64,000 nt of DNA from Pararge aegeria (taxonomy: Eukaryota > Arthropoda > Insecta > Lepidoptera > Nymphalidae), in contig NC_053187.1 in the NCBI RefSeq assembly GCF_905163445.1, positions 7,874,001 through 7,938,000 of the forward strand, written 5' to 3'. Below, one piece after another: positions 9,633-22,700 of this stretch (positions are counted from its first letter, which is position 1; each line of letters starts with the position of its first letter). Under the pieces are notes generated by a model. The model searched no databases. It saw only the letters and a list, made by a program, of their open reading frames with translations, and was not told the origin of the DNA. The position numbers were made by a program, and so were the translations under genes.

Positions 9633-12600
9633 AAGAATTAAAACTTATTTCTCACAAACAAAAATAAATTCGTTGAAAACCTTGTACACGTCTCAAATGA
9701 TGATCGATGATTTAATATAAGATTAATGCTAAATGATTTATAAAAATAATATTTTCATAGAACATAGATATGTTGTAACTACAGGCAAATAACTTGAACA
9801 ATGTTCTTTTTCTTGAAATAAAATTAACTGTGATTTATCTTGACGTCAGGCCTGAGCGAGCAATGATGAAAAGTGAAGCGTGCTTTCATAGAAAATACCT
9901 TTTCACTCTTTAAAATACTAGTTATACGAATATACGTCTCAAGAAACGGGTTGGAATCAGAAACGTAAATATAATAGTTAGTTTTCAACCTGCGTTCAAA
10001 AGAACTTTTTTTTTTTTTGGATAGGTAAGCCTTGAAAATTGACGCTGGTCGTTATTACCATTTTTTACTGAAATTAATTTATTTATTTATTACTGGCTCA
10101 GTCGGAGCCTAGTAATAAATAAATAAATAAAAACACGAAAATCACAAAATTAGTGCCATTTTTTGCTAAACACATCATTTGTAGTTGGTTTTTAAAACTA
10201 GTTTGAGGCTGGCGATATGGACTTATGAAGAGCACCTCAATATTTATTCTGTGTTCAAGTTATTTGCCGGGAAGTACGCATATAATATAAAATAAGCTGA
10301 CTCGCCTTTATCACAATACATATTTATAGCAGCAAGCATCTAATAGACGGAGTAAGTTTGTCAAATATAAAATAATAAAAATAGGTAACATACATACATT
10401 TGAAACTTAAAAATAATGCAAAAATATATTCAACTATATCTCCGGACGGCAATAAGGCATGTCTAAAATATTTCAATTGCTAGCAAAAAAAGCTAACTTA
10501 TGGCCTTGACTAGATTAATCATATAGTATGTAAATTAACAATAAAAAAGTTACTGGTGCCAATTCTGCTGTCTTATATCTCAAGAGTGCTTAGTGTGAGT
10601 CTTTCTACTGTTTTCCAGTATTGTAACTAGCTGTCCCTCTTTCGATTTCATACAAATCGTAGTTAACTTTCACACGATAGTGTAGGTAAACGAAGCTAGG
10701 TAATTTCACACGAGGCATTCAGAACTAAACTTGCGAGTTTCCATCCATTCTGCTGGCAACATTGTGAAAAGGACAGCACTACTTTTATCTCCTATTGGAT
10801 ATTTTAAGAGATTTGGTTACAACAGAACTGTCCCCATTATTAACCTAGTTTTAAAAACACCTAAGAGGAACATAAGTGTTACGTTCTACACATTAATTAT
10901 CCCAAAACCAAGTGGTATGATTAATATTGAACTACAATAAATAAAAATAAACAAGGGATATGTATGACGGATTATGTAGAGATAATAATCTCTTTTCTAT
11001 AGATCGCAACAATGACGGCGACGAGATAATGGGTAGTCATAATTTCTCGTGGTGCGCCTACTAGCTCTGCTGGTGGGTGCAGGACTAATAATTTGCGAAC
11101 AGACATTTGTGTAAAGGGTGGGTACTAATATTTAAACAGAACTCTTTTTAATACGATAAAACTTGTCATATCCATACAGAATTTTACAAAATTTTACTTT
11201 TTACTGTTGTGAAATTTTTATGTCACCGGTTGGTAACTGTCGAAAAAATTATACAATACGGTCAATACTTATACAATACAAGATTACGAACTACTTTCAA
11301 CGATTAGAAGCGGTAGAGTACCCAAATTACTCGATGCGGCGCGTTATAGTGTGGGGTGTTACCCAAATATTAATCTGTGAGGATGGGTCTAGTATAGGCC
11401 CTAAATATAACACAACAATACTTGACATAATATCATGGTACTTACAATAAAACAAGGATAATGGAGCCGATTCTGTTTTCCACGAATTAATCGACCTTAA
11501 TTAACAGGATCTTGAAGTTAGTGCTTTTTTTTTAACTGCTTTTTTTTTTTTAGCTGTATATCCCGCACGGAAAAAGACAATTTTTTATCCTCCCATTATA
11601 ACCACAGATAAGGGACAAAATTAACTTGTACACCTGCCAAAGACAAACAACAGGGTGACGGAGAATTTAACCCCGTCTGCTATTTATTGCACATATTATT
11701 TCAACACATGCGATCATGCTTGGAGAGTGGATAAAACAGGATAGGATACAGGGTTTTAAGACATGTCAATTTAGCTAAGAGAGACAACGGAATTGGCACC
11801 ATTATCAATTCATCATAACAAACCGTTATAAATATCACTTATCATACATAGTACAATACATATTCCTCCCATCTATGGGTACATAAAAGACACAACTTAA
11901 CAAAACATCTAAGAGTAAACAAAATACTCGCTAATAAAATTATTTATTCTAGAATAACATAAGATTAATGATTGAAGTAACAATAAAGAGACAACACTAA
12001 CAAACATTGGAACTATTTTAATAACAACACTTGAAACTATGTATCTATAAAAAAAACATGTCATGGTGATAAAAATCAGCGCAAAAAAGTTACGTATAAG
12101 TAACTGTACCTGTCCATATTTTCTTAAAATTATATTGTTTAATGGGTGCGGACCCAAGCTTCCACAAATTCAAGTTGTGGTATTAAAAAAGTAGCCTGAA
12201 AACTGTGTTTGTAATAATAAACATTATAATAAATTTGTTACATACACAATTACCCCGATTTGAATATTTTGATATCGGCGTTGCAACAGTAAATAAATTG
12301 GGAGCGACTCATATTACAGGTAAATAATTAGCTACATGCGGGCATAGAATAAAGAAGATGCAGAACCCTCATTCAGCCATTATTGCATGCAGTGCATTGT
12401 GTCCACAAACATTGATAACGCTCATCGCACGTCTCACTTCACACCCGCGGAAAGTTGCGAGCTCACAGAAACTTTTCCCATTTTACCTATATTATGGTCC
12501 ACGTTTAGAAAATTAGAGGTAAAATAATTACTGTCAAATGGAATTAAGTGACTAACCTATTCGAAAAACAAGTTGGTATAATCTTTACACATAACATAAA

Positions 12601-13763
12601 AGTTCATAATGTACAGATGTATGCGAAATACTGAAAAGGACTTAGTAATATAAATTTGTAAGCTATGTAGAAGTTAATACTTGAAATTCATAATAACTTA
12701 AGTACTGCTACCACAGTTATATTTTACAATAAAACATATGGAATAAGGTTTGCATGTCCTTTAAAATTGAGCCATTTTAAGCGGAAAATTAAGTCTATTT
12801 AAATTAAGCTAATCTGTGAACAACTGTATACATATTCACTAATAACCATAATTTTATTCTTAACTCTACCAAGATTGCTTTATATTGGTACAAATTCTGT
12901 TATATAAATATTTCCGTACTAAACCTAATTGTCAAAAAATAGTACTATCCCTATTCAGCATGAATCCAATGAAAGGGATGGCAATACTTCTAGACTTGTC
13001 AATACATTTAAGTTTAGACGAGTATACACCAGAATTAACAATTTTATTCGTAGTTCGGCCGTTCAAAGAGTAGGTTCCTGACGCAATGGACGTTTTATAC
13101 TAATATGTTTTGCCCTGCTAACGAATGATTACTATCATAAAAACTACATCAATAAATAAACCAATAATTGTACATTCCAAATTTAATAATCAATTTAATT
13201 CAAAGTGCAAGGTTATGACAACTATATTATTGTTTTATATGACCACCAACCAACAGATTCGTCAGGAATGCAAGAAAATTTTAGGGGTCGGATTATATAT
13301 TTTATTTGAATATAGAAAAGTGTAAGTTACTAATGATGGTCACACTTTAATACGGATTTTTTTTTAATTAACATCAATGCAATGGTAAAACATTCTGCCG
13401 CTTAAGGAAGAGCACGCTTGGCTAGATATTTATTTCATTTTGATTTAGGAGCTTCAAAACATTACTATATTCATGTGATGAATACATGATAATTAATTTT
13501 TTTCCTTATAATATGAAAAAAAGGTACGACAGATTGTGGTTGGAAAACATTATGGATATTTAACCGTCTAAACATTGACGATAGCCACGAAATTGCTACG
13601 TTACATATTGTAGATTAAGAGAGAAAAATCATCATTTCATCATCAGTTCTAATAGTTAGTCATTCTCTTATAATTTCCAACCTAATATTGTTATAAACAC
13701 CCAAAATATATTAGGGGAAGAATGTTAGGAGAAAGGCATCCTTTATCTACTTTCAATAGACAT
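9633..13763. other. Intergenic spacer, no gene seen
   Basis: AT-rich DNA between the piggyBac-like element and the 3' end of the RCC1-propeller gene. It holds a short hairpin of TTTATTTA repeats around GGCTC...GAGCC (10076-10131), a diverged copy of MITE family D (about 10567-10676), and the repeat at 12338-12540. TTTATT at 13429-13434 would read AATAAA on the minus strand and may be the poly(A) signal of the next gene. The open frames here (10731-10940, 11163-11450, 11909-12157) show no domain or splice logic. Confidence 0.5.
12338..12540. repeat. Unclassified repeat E, copy 1
   Basis: It starts at CTCATTCAGCCATTATTGCA and ends near AATAATTACTGTCAA. A second copy lies at 20168-20340 inside intron 11 of the RCC1-propeller gene. 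It is non-coding with no clear terminal repeats. Confidence 0.6.
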
Positions 13764-16700
13764 TCAGCCCCATGTATCCAAAATTTCGCTACACATGTTC
13801 AAATAGAATTTAGGTGACAGTATTTTGCTGTACTGAGCGCAATCGTTCGAATACATTATCGCCGCTGCCATGGTGTTGGCATTGGTCTCCATATATTTGC
13901 GCAAAACCGCTTCCAAATCCTCGACGTCCAAACTATTTTCCAAATAGAAATCTTTCGCGAAGCGGAAACAAGATTCCCACAGCCCACTATCGACAGGGAA
14001 AATACTTATGCATTTGTCTATAATCTGTGCAGCTTTTACGGATAAACTGATTTCAGTTATATTTGTGATAGACTTGGGTAGGATTTGCTTGGTCGTGTAT
14101 TTCAGTTCGTCACAACAACAAGGCAATGTTTGGAATACGCTCGTATCGATCAGAGGGTAAGCTTCCTCGTTAAGAATGGTCATGGATATGTCCTTGATAC
14201 GTTTGGACATGACATTTGTTATTATTATTTTGAGTTCATCTTTCTTCCGGGAAACGTTAGTGTCGTCTAAATCATCTTGATGGGCCACGTAGAACTGGTC
14301 CGCTTGGATTCCACGCTTTAAATTACCGAGCATGAACCTCAGACAGTCTGCGTACATTTTCCTGTGGTAGGCCAACTTTGCCGCCATGTTTAGGTTCGCG
14401 GAAAGATTTTCCTCGTTGATCCAGGGTTTGAGGAGCTGAATAACATCGTCAGCCCAGGACTTCTTCTTGAAATCCGCGAGGGAATTCAGTGGGTTCAATC
14501 TCGGCTCTATAGGGGTTCGTTCAATACCGTCTATGTCGAATGGAAACATTATGTCGATCCAATCAACCGCTTGGAATAAGAACTTGTTGTTGCTTCGACT
14601 GGCCGGAATTTTTATCACGCGCTTTGTCGTCTTCATCATTATTACGCGGTTATTCAGTTTTTCCTTGTCGTTATAGCCCTGTCAAAAACAATTTTATAAA
14701 ATAATATCTACCTACTCTAATCTACTATCGACTTGAGTTATAGGTTAAACGTGTTATGTAAACAATCTATAACGCGGTGCAGTGTAACCTTGATCTCTCC
14801 TTGAAAAAAGCATATCAAGTCTCGTAGAAATAGGTTCAGTCGTTCCGGAAATTAGATTGGACAAACCAACAGACAGATAAGCAGTTAAAATTTTTATAAA
14901 GACGTTCTTATTTTCTTGTAGGTAGGTTTATAATTGGTTATTTGATGTCCTGAAACTTCAACTACTTTTTTATCGTATCGTTGTAATAATCAAATGAGCC
15001 TCGAAAATCACTGGCAGACATAATACCATTTGTAAAGAATCCATATACGTATTATAGATAGATCATGTTTTAAATAAGTAACAAATAATATAAGAAGGGT
15101 GCTTGTAAGTGACTAAACGCCTCTCCCAGTGCGACGCTATGCCCAAGCGACAGATTTTTTTGAAATTTAATTTCACTACAACTTAGCCTTCACCTACAAT
15201 CTCACCTGGTGGTAAGTGATGATGCAGTCTAAGATGCTAGCGGGCTAACCTGTTAGGGATCTACGCGTCATCGCACCGGGACACTAAATCGCTTACGAGA
15301 ACGTCTTTGTCTGGTGGTAACTAGCCACGGCCAAAGCCTCCCACCAGACCAGACCAGAGAAATTCAGAAATTATAAATACCCAAATTTCCCCTGACGGGT
15401 ATCGAACTTGGAACCTCCTAGAACAATTCACACCGTTGCGCCAGGGAGGTAGTAAAAGACTTGTTGGCATTTGCAGTAGATGATAGTAGTAACAAAAAGA
15501 ACGCTGCTGCCCATTCTCAGTTTATATTCTCATAGTAGCCTCGTATGAAACCCGTGGTAAGAGGGGGGATATTGACAACCGCCGTCACCGAGCGTCAAAA
15601 AAAATTACTTACTTGCAAATGCATGTTCCCAGTAGCATATACCCTTCCGTCGTCATCAATGAATATAGTGAAGTCGCCACCACAAGCGATCAGCGCCTTG
15701 GATTTTGCATCAGGGTTTTCCTTATCGGGTGATTTGTTGGGTTTTACGCCATCGGGCTGCGTGTCTGTGCGGATTTTAACCTCCGTCGGTGTTTGCACTT
15801 GCTTGCGATCTCCACTACCTATAGAAAACAAAATAATTCAAATATTTTACTCTAGAAAAATACATCCTTAATCCTATTTTATTATTTTTTAAGTACGTAC
15901 ATCTCAGTAATAAGCAACTATAAACTTACCTAGTTGGCCATCAAAGTTAAGACCCCAAGAGTATATCGTGCCAGCGTCGTTTAATAAACAAGAGTGATGC
16001 CAACCTGCTGATAGCTGCAAGAAAAAGTAAATAGTATATAGTGATGTAGAAAGACCATAGAGCAATGGTTCGCGCGCGAGAGTAGTAACAAGTAGAGTGC
16101 CTAATATTGAAAATTTCGCAAACTATGAGTAAAAACACGTTCCAGAAACGCTTCCTTTTAGGAATCACGTCGCTTTTATAATGGATGCGACATCCAAGTG
16201 GTTTGAAGCACACAGTTTGAAATTTTAGTTTGTTTTACTTTTTATAATTTTTTTATTTTTTTTTATTGCAATTTTTATAAGATTAAAATATAAATATTTT
16301 AACTGTCTTAAATTTTGATTTAATGGTAATTTTAGTTTGATTTATGTAAGTTATATTATCGTAGTCTTAATTTGATTATCTTTACTGTATTTTATTGTTT
16401 TAATTATTGTCATATGGTTATTTTACGCAAAATAAAAACAGTTATTTATTATTATTACTACTACTAAAACTTAAAAACGGCTAGACCGATTTGATTTTTT
16501 TTTTAACAAAATAGCAAAAAAATCAATCTTTACGTTATTTTGTTTGGTACAAAGTTCACTGGGTCATCTTATGTTATGTTGTTTTGCGGATTCTTATGAA
16601 TAATCTGATGGTTTATAGAACTAATGGGGTTCTACAAAATAGCAAAAAATTCTTGGAATTATCCTTAATGTCATCATGGAATCTCATTACAGGGCCCGCA

Positions 16701-19700
16701 ATGAGGAGAGCCTTAGGAGTTAAGGCCGTACCCCACGCTAGCCCAATGCGGATTGGTGGATTTAGAATTATAAAGTTTGGTAAAAAAGTATCTAAAAAGA
16801 TTCAAGTGGATTTTCTGCTATAATTTCAGCCTATCCTGAAGATCCTGCTTCCGATATAGCTGCATATATTAAAACTGTTCTTGCGAGGTAAGGTTTGAAT
16901 CCGAAAAAAATGGCTTACGTGTTAAATTATTTTCCTAAAAAAATGGCTTACCTGTATCATTTTTCCCTTAAATAAAATGGCTTACCTGTATAATTTTTCC
17001 CTTAAAAATGGCTTACCTGTATCATTTTTCCCCGGAAAAAAATTGCTTACCTGTATAATTTTTCCGTTAACTTTTCCCAAGTCTACCAGGTGCGGTGACA
17101 GATGCGGATCTGGCGCGAGTGAGGTGATGATATTCTGGGAGGGAAGCGGCGCGGCCGTTGGGCTTGCGGACCTGCGTGCTTGAGTCGACCGCACTTGCTG
17201 AGGACTCGCGCCCCAACACCAAAGCTGGCCTTTTGATGATAACGCCAACTGCAATTATAATAATAAATAACAATAATAATATATTGGGACAATACTATCA
17301 TCGCCATCTAGCCCCAAATTAAGCGTAGCTTGTGTTGTGGGTCCTCAGATAACTGATGAGCTTTTATGAATAATTTGCATAGGCATCTTCTAGGCATGCG
17401 CGCTCCACCTTAGGTTGCATCATCGCTTACCATCTGGTGTGATTGCAGTCAAGTCGTCTATAAACATATAAAAAAAAAAAAACTATATAGACACTGAAAA
17501 CATTCATATTCATCGCACAAACATTTTCCAGTTGTGGGAATCAAACCCCCAGGTCTCAGAACGAAGAGTCACTGCTCACTGCGCAAATCGGCTGTGCAAT
17601 TATGTATTTAAGACGCTGATAAGGGTTAAAATAACTTTATCTATAAATAATCAGGGACATTATTCTGAAATTACTTACGGGGTTAAAAAAACCTTACTAT
17701 AAATTAAAAAAAAATATAATTAACTCGAGGACTCTTTTTGTGATCATTGAGACACAATCGCTGCGGTACGGAAGTTTTCTTTCCCGCCCCGCTCGCTCAC
17801 ACGTCGTACTTTTCATAAGCTAACACTTACATTGTGGAAGTATCCCACGGCGATCATCTCTATGGGGTCAGTGAGACTTACTCGCAGCGGTACGGAACTC
17901 TTCTCTCTATTCCCGCCCCCTAGTTGACCGAACACGCCGGCCCCGCTCGCCCACACTTCGCCGTTTTTCATAAGCACTACGGTGTGACATGTGCCACAAC
18001 CGACGTTTAGTACCTAAAAGTTATATTAATAAACCTTTAATAAACATTTTACTTCTACCTCCACCGCTCTAAAATATTTGACTACTACTTCTGGGAATTG
18101 CCATATATATACGTGAATGTTTATCATTGACAGCTGAACGGATTTGATTAAAATACGGCACGAAACAATGTGTCAAAGAGAAAAACCTTTCTACACAAAA
18201 ACAGTCAAAATAGTGGCTTTCAACATTTAGAAACTAGGCAGTGCAGCTGATATTTCTGCATAGTTATAAACAAAGCCGCTTACCGCGTCAGTCTGTTTAT
18301 CCGCTAACTCCTTCTCAACCACATTTACTTTGTTTGATGCGGTTTTCACTATCGTTTAGATCATATTTCAAGGTTGGCAACTCGTAAAGAGTAACCATCA
18401 CAGAAACGTTTCCAGTTTTGGGAATCGAACACACGGCCTTGGACTAAGAAAGCAGGTTCGCTGCCCACTGCGACAATCGGCCGGAAGCGGTGATTACGCA
18501 GTGGGTAGGTGCTAGACTTCACTTTCTGCGGGCCGAGTTCGAATACCAGCACGCACCTCCAACTTTTCTAAGTTATCCGCATTTAAAGTAGTTTAAAATA
18601 TCACCTGCTTTAAAGATGAAAGAAAACATCGTGAGGAAACCTGCATGCCTGAGTGTTCTTTATAATGTTCTCAAAGGTATGTGGAGTCCACCAATCCGCA
18701 ATGGGCCAGCGTGGTGGACTACGGCCTTAGCCCCTTCTTATTGTGGGAGGAGACCCGTGCCCTGTACTGGGCCGGTAATGGGTCGATATGATGAAAGAGC
18801 AACCGTTAAACTACTTACTTTCCTTCCTTGAAACTTGGTCACTAACTGGGGAGTAAATTGATCGTCTATATTGCCCAGACATAACTGTCCATGTACGCCC
18901 CAACTGAAACCATAACAAAACTTATTAAAAACAAAATTACTACCGACAATGTGTTTTTACAGTTAGATAGTAAAATAAATATAAATGAACATTTCTATCC
19001 CTGCATTTATAATCACCAAATTTTAGTTTGTAATTTATGAATAAAAAATATACTACGACAAACGCCCAGACACTGAAAAATATTCATGCTCATCACACAA
19101 ACATTTTCCAGTAGTGGGAATCGAACCGGCCTTGGACTCAGAAAGCAGGGTCGCTGTCCACTACGCCAGTCGGCCAGTTTGTCGTCAATTTAAAATGCTT
19201 ATATTTTTTGTAAACATTAATATTAGTTTATAATTATTTTTATTTTTGTAAAAATATTTTTCATTGCAAAGCCTACTTGAAATAAATAAAATCATTGTGT
19301 TAAGTTTTTTGTAATATAACTAAAATGGCTTCTTCGGAATTCAATAGGGCTCAGTCAAAACGTACAGATGGAAAAAGGACAATTTCACATAAAACTAAAC
19401 AATAAAAACTCTTCATGCAACATTGTGCCACAAGGGTTTGTTGAATTCCCTATCATTTCGGGCCCACTTGCATAATCTGTGAAGGAATTTCATAGCTCTC
19501 CATAGCATTCTTTACCCCCTCCTTTAAATAGGCACAGTCCAAAAATAGCCTAAACAGCCCAATAATGCACTAACAGCCTCTTCCAAAGGGAGTTTTTCCA
19601 CAATCACCTTACTGGCCAGACGGTTTGGTGACCAAAAAATTTAAAAATTCAAAATTTATTTATTCGCATTAGATGGTATACGAAGGAGTAACACAGAGGC

Positions 19701-22700
19701 CGATGCTCTCTATTCTCCGTAATATTCTTTTAGTCGCCTCGTACGAAACCCGCGGGAAGATGGAAACTGTATTCTGATCTAACGTCACCAAACGGCACAG
19801 TCACTCATCCTCACCAGTACAATTAAAATAGTACACGTAGTAGTAAACGTGGACGAGCACTACGAGAGGTTCGAGAATTATAAGGTTTAGACACCTATAG
19901 TACCTCCCGAATAGTCACTCACCCCCAAGTATACAGCCTGCCACCAACGTCGACAGCAGCGGAATGGTAATGTCCAGCTGCTACCAAGGACAATGGCGCG
20001 GTCCACTTAAAATCTACGTGCAACAAAGCGCCAGACGGGTTCGCTGAATCCCCTATCGCTCCGGGCCAACTGCTACCCACACCTAATTGCCCGAATGTGT
20101 TATCGCCCGCTGCGTATATCTGTAGATGGAGATACTGTTGAAAGCATGGAATTAAAAACATACAGAATTCTCATTCAGCCATGATTGCATGCAGTGCATT
20201 TTGTCCAATAAACAGTAAAAACAACCCGAGCACATCTCACTTCACTCCAAAGGAATGCTCTAGCTCACGACAGCTCACAATTTTCTTTATTTTATGGTAA
20301 ACGCTTAGAACATTTAGAGGTTATATAATTACTGTCAATTGATAAATGTGCAACGTATGTAGAAGGTACATTTATTACAAGGATTGAAGAAATTATAAAT
20401 TACACCATACAGATTCTCCTGCTTTTCGCGGAGTATAGCAAATTAAGCTTAATTTTCATAATATATAATGGATTTCCGCAAAGTAACGCCTGCTTCTATC
20501 GAATAATTGCTAAATGGAATGAAATGACCGCAACTTGGAAACTTTACTAAAGTGGAGTGAATTGGTCGTGTACACGGTTTCTGTATTTTCTCAATTCCGT
20601 GGTTAAAAGTTAATAGTTACGAAATAATTTACGAACTCAACTGTTAGGTACAATCATTCGTGAGGATATTCACTGCTGGATATAGGCTACATGTTCCCAA
20701 AGAAAGCCACAAGTTTTCAGCCTTCCTGATACGTCAGCTTAAATAAGCATCCATCAGTTAAGTAGTAGTCGGGATGTTTGTGACAGATCTAATCCAGAGA
20801 AAGCAATACTGCACTTGTGGCTTAACTTCTTCGACACATGGCATCACTGTGTAGGAAGTGTTATTTGGATACCCTGGGAAGTATTGCTCTGTTTATAGGC
20901 GAAGTTTTTCTACTACTATCAGGTACCAGTTATCAGTATAAAGAAAAACAATACAGACTACAAGACAGTCAGTAAATGGTAGGTAATTTTAAGTCGAAGC
21001 ACACGTTTTAAAGGGCGTATTTTAGCGACTGCAATCTCACACGGTGGAAAGTTCAGATGCAGTCTAAGATGGTAGCGGGCTAATCTGTTAGGGAGTATGG
21101 CAGTTATATTAAACCCTAATCGGTTCGGCTAACCGATAAGCGCGTTTCGGCTTAAGTTCCGCTTAGCGGCGTATCTTTTATCAACAATATATCAACACAC
21201 CAAAGGGATTTAATCTTGTTTTTATATTGAAATAAATAAGTGCCTGTAAAGAAATAAGTTAGATACTTACGTTAAATTATTGGTGCAGGATTCGGAAAAA
21301 ACTTACCCCATTTTCTGTCAGCAAAAGCGTATGGTGTCTTCCGCACGCCACATCGACCACCATTCCGATCAATTCTGTGTTTACGGGCGTATTAGCCACC
21401 ATTATTTTAGCGTTTCCATCGTCAGCTACCGCCCAGTGACCCAAGCCGCAAGAAACAGACCTCCGGGGAGTGAACTGATTCTTCCATGTCTCCGGTTCTT
21501 GGGTTATATCTGTGTGAATGTCTATGCAGGGATTCCGAGATTCTAGGGCGCAGACCACGTGCATAAATGTTGATATGAGTTGAAGCATTCTTGTAGCCTG
21601 TAAAGGTTACATTTTTGCTAAAAACTATGTTGAAACTTCTTCAACAACGCTAAAGAAAAACGAAATAAGACTTTGCAAGAATGTATATGCCTCAAGATTC
21701 TATCGCACTAGCCACATGCATAAGAGTTGAATTATTAAATCTGTTTGTTAAAAAATTAAAAAACTGTATGTCAAGTTCTTCCAAAATTAAAAATCAGGAA
21801 AATGTTATACGTAGTTGATAATGCAAGGGTTCGGAGATTATAACGTGTACAAATGTTGATAATAGTTGAAGCGTTTTTGTGGTCTGAAATGTATAGTTTT
21901 GATTTTATTTTAATCGCAATTGTCTTAGAATATTATTATTTTTGTTCTTATTTTTTTATGGAGGGTTTGTTCAATTCTGAACATGCCCTCATCGGAGCTA
22001 CTTAAAGAATATTCATTAGTGCCTACGCTTAATGGACACTTTATATATGTCATAAAGTTTTCTGGCCTCCTTAGATAATGGATGCGCCAAAACAGTGTTA
22101 CATACCGCCAGTTCCCGCAAATCAAGATTAAAGTGAGCCCTGAACGAATCTTTCTAATTCGCTTCGGACACATTCCACCAAAATATCATAAACATCCTCG
22201 ATAACATTGCACTCTGAGCACTTAGGCGACGAGGATTTTCCCAGCAGGTGTGCAAATCCATTTAGGGGGATGTGCCCGGAGCGAAGTCTTAAGGTCGCAA
22301 ACCACTGCGACCTAGGAATCGTTGGATGAAAGAGATGGTTGGATGGTTTTGTACCAAATGCCCTTACTGAGAGCCCTGCCCATGCCCTTACTTGCAAATG
22401 CATTCATAAGATATGTGTGATGTTTTTTTTTTCAGCAATTTTATAAAACTTACATAAATTGAAGTGATTCCTTGTTTCAGGTCACGTATTATTGGTCGTA
22501 GTTGATCTTGTAATGGATTTAACCATAAACATAGTCTCTGAAAGCGGAAATATTTGTATAGATATCAAAATTATTGAAATGACCAACTGACCTAATTGGT
22601 CGGTTGGTCATTTCAATCTAAATAAAAAAATTCCGAAGCTGTGGGTTCGATTCCCACAATTGGAAAAAATGTTTGTGCACATGAATGTTTTTCAGTGTCT

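Noticed and set aside
10731..11450. Two plus-strand frames of 69 and 95 codons
   Set aside because: Compositionally random, with no family features and no consistent splice sites.
16905..17060. CRISPR-like array of regularly spaced repeats
   Set aside because: It is a head-to-tail minisatellite in a eukaryotic intron; the units have no unique spacers.
17067..17307. Alternative minus-strand frames overlapping exon 15 (17067-17273 and 17083-17307)
   Set aside because: Only the frame LALSSKGQLWCWG continues the RCC1 repeats and is in phase with both neighbouring exons.
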